NCBI RefSeq assembly: GCF_004791165.1
Contig: NZ_SRUZ01000001.1
Location: forward strand, 1,036,382 to 1,100,381
Reading direction: 5' to 3'
Length of the DNA: 64,000 bases
Origin: Mesorhizobium sp. M8A.F.Ca.ET.218.01.1.1
Lineage (GTDB): Bacteria; Pseudomonadota; Alphaproteobacteria; Rhizobiales; Rhizobiaceae
The stretch's first letter is position 1. Each line of letters starts with the position of its first letter. Positions 63,544-64,000 of the stretch are shown piece after piece. Under the pieces are notes generated by a model that saw only the letters and a list, made by a program, of their open reading frames with translations, was not told the origin of the DNA and did no database searches. The translations under genes and the position numbers were made by a program.

Positions 63544-63569
63544 GTGGCCAGATGGTACCATCTGGCCAC
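63544..63569. terminator. 26-bp perfect palindrome between hslU and DUF1402 gene
   Basis: GTGGCCAGATGGT (63544-63556) is followed by its exact reverse complement ending at 63569. The RNA would form a 11-12 bp hairpin with almost no loop. It comes 60 bases after the hslU stop on the minus strand and is followed there by CCTTTCGTC, not a clear U run. It may be a weak terminator or a dyad-symmetric protein-binding site. Confidence 0.5.
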
Positions 63570-63629
63570 ACATGGCTCCTGCCGGAAGGTGTCACCGGAT
63601 CCCGCGCCGGAACGGTCCGGCGCTGCCGT

Positions 63630-64000
63630 TCAAAGGATGAACCGCGACAGATCCGTGTTTCTGGAGAGGTCGCCGACATGCTTCTGGACATAGGCAGCGT
63701 CGATTGTGACGGCCGTGCCGTTGCGGTCGGGCGCATCGTAGGAGATCTCGTCCAGCACCCGCTCCATCACCGTCTGCAGCCGCCTCGCGCCGATATTCTC
63801 GATACTGGCGTTGAGGTCGACGGCGACGCCGGCGAGCGAATCGATGGCGTCGTCGGTGAAGGTGAGCTCGACGCCCTCGGTCTTCATCAGCGCGATATAC
63901 TGCTTGATCAGGCTGGCCTCGGTCTCGGTCAGGATACGGACGAAGTCCTCCTTCTCCAGCGCACGCAGCTCGACGCGGATCGGCAGGCGTCCCTGCAATT
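63630..64000 (-). CDS. hslU: ATP-dependent protease ATPase subunit HslU, 3' part
   Basis: The C-terminal 122 or so residues of HslU (ClpY), the AAA+ unfoldase of the HslUV protease. '[14 protein letters not shown]'-type sequence, '[23 protein letters not shown]' and the C-terminal 'DLSRFIL' that docks into HslV are all clear. The gene continues past the right edge of the window, so the 5' end is not seen. Confidence 0.95.
   Translation of the reverse strand, partial: LQGRLPIRVELRALEKEDFVRILTETEASLIKQYIALMKTEGVELTFTDDAIDSLAGVAVDLNASIENIGARRLQTVMERVLDEISYDAPDRNGTAVTIDAAYVQKHVGDLSRNTDLSRFIL

Overview
The window is about 64 kb of GC-rich DNA from an alphaproteobacterium of the order Rhizobiales, most likely Mesorhizobium or a close relative. 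That placement is inferred from the iolR-iolC-iolD-iolE-iolB order, an iolC fused to a DUF2090 domain, a rhizopine-type mocD-mocE-mocF set, many CUT2-type sugar ABC transporters, a DUF1402 gene beside hslU, and rhizobial-style intergenic palindromes. I see no tRNA, rRNA, CRISPR array, transposase or phage gene. It reads as a chromosomal block given over to uptake and breakdown of sugars, sugar acids and cyclitols.

Layout. 0-4 kb: an SDR, an ArsR/SRPBCC pair, a methyltransferase and a LacI regulator. 4.5-10.7 kb (+): sugar ABC transporter 1 (binding protein, ATPase, permease), two SDR-family proteins with altered catalytic residues, and an aldose 1-epimerase. 10.7-15.1 kb (-): ABC transporter 2 with an SDR, divergent from a GntR-like LacI-family regulator (15353-16384). 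16.6-20.5 kb (-): operon SDR, split transketolase, enolase-superfamily dehydratase, divergent from a second dehydratase (+). 21.9-26.1 kb (+): an E1alpha-E1beta-lipoyl fusion, a D-2-hydroxyacid dehydrogenase, and a small E2-like protein that keeps an E3-binding domain but has lost the acyltransferase active site. 26.2-33.9 kb (+): a GntR/HutC regulator, ABC transporter 3 (duplicated binding proteins, the first frameshifted; ATPase; two permeases) and an SMP-30 lactonase. 33.9-36.2 kb (-): a polar-amino-acid-type ABC transporter without an ATPase gene. 36.4-40.1 kb (-): two membrane proteins and phnN, phnM and a DUF1045 protein. 40.2-47.5 kb (-): iolB, iolE, iolD, iolC, iolR. 47.6-52.8 kb: an oxidoreductase, a YafY regulator with a LysE exporter, DAHP synthase and an SDR. 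53.1-57.1 kb (-): cyclitol ABC transporter plus iolG. 58.4-62.3 kb: LacI regulator and mocDEF. 62.5-64 kb: DUF1402 protein and the 3' end of hslU.

How it works together. Two DNA motifs tie the 8-36 kb catabolic block into what looks like one regulon: a 13-mer, ATGCTATTATAAT (four exact copies plus two relatives), and a 14-bp palindrome, TGATACCGGTACCA (three exact copies). Both lie in front of transport and catabolic genes. A plausible reading is uptake of a sugar or sugar acid, lactone hydrolysis, dehydration to a 2-keto-3-deoxy acid, SDR oxidation, and TPP-dependent cleavage by the transketolase pair or the unusual E1-lipoyl/E2-like enzyme. The substrate cannot be read from sequence. The inositol part has GGAA-N6-TTCC boxes that fit IolR control of iolC and, in weaker form, of the transporter-iolG operon 11 kb away.

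A separate regulatory find is a transcription attenuator in front of DAHP synthase: a 23-codon leader peptide with consecutive Tyr-Trp-Tyr-Phe codons, an antiterminator/terminator pair and a U tract, with a promoter placed so that the leader mRNA is probably leaderless. Two families of inverted-repeat intergenic elements are scattered through the window.
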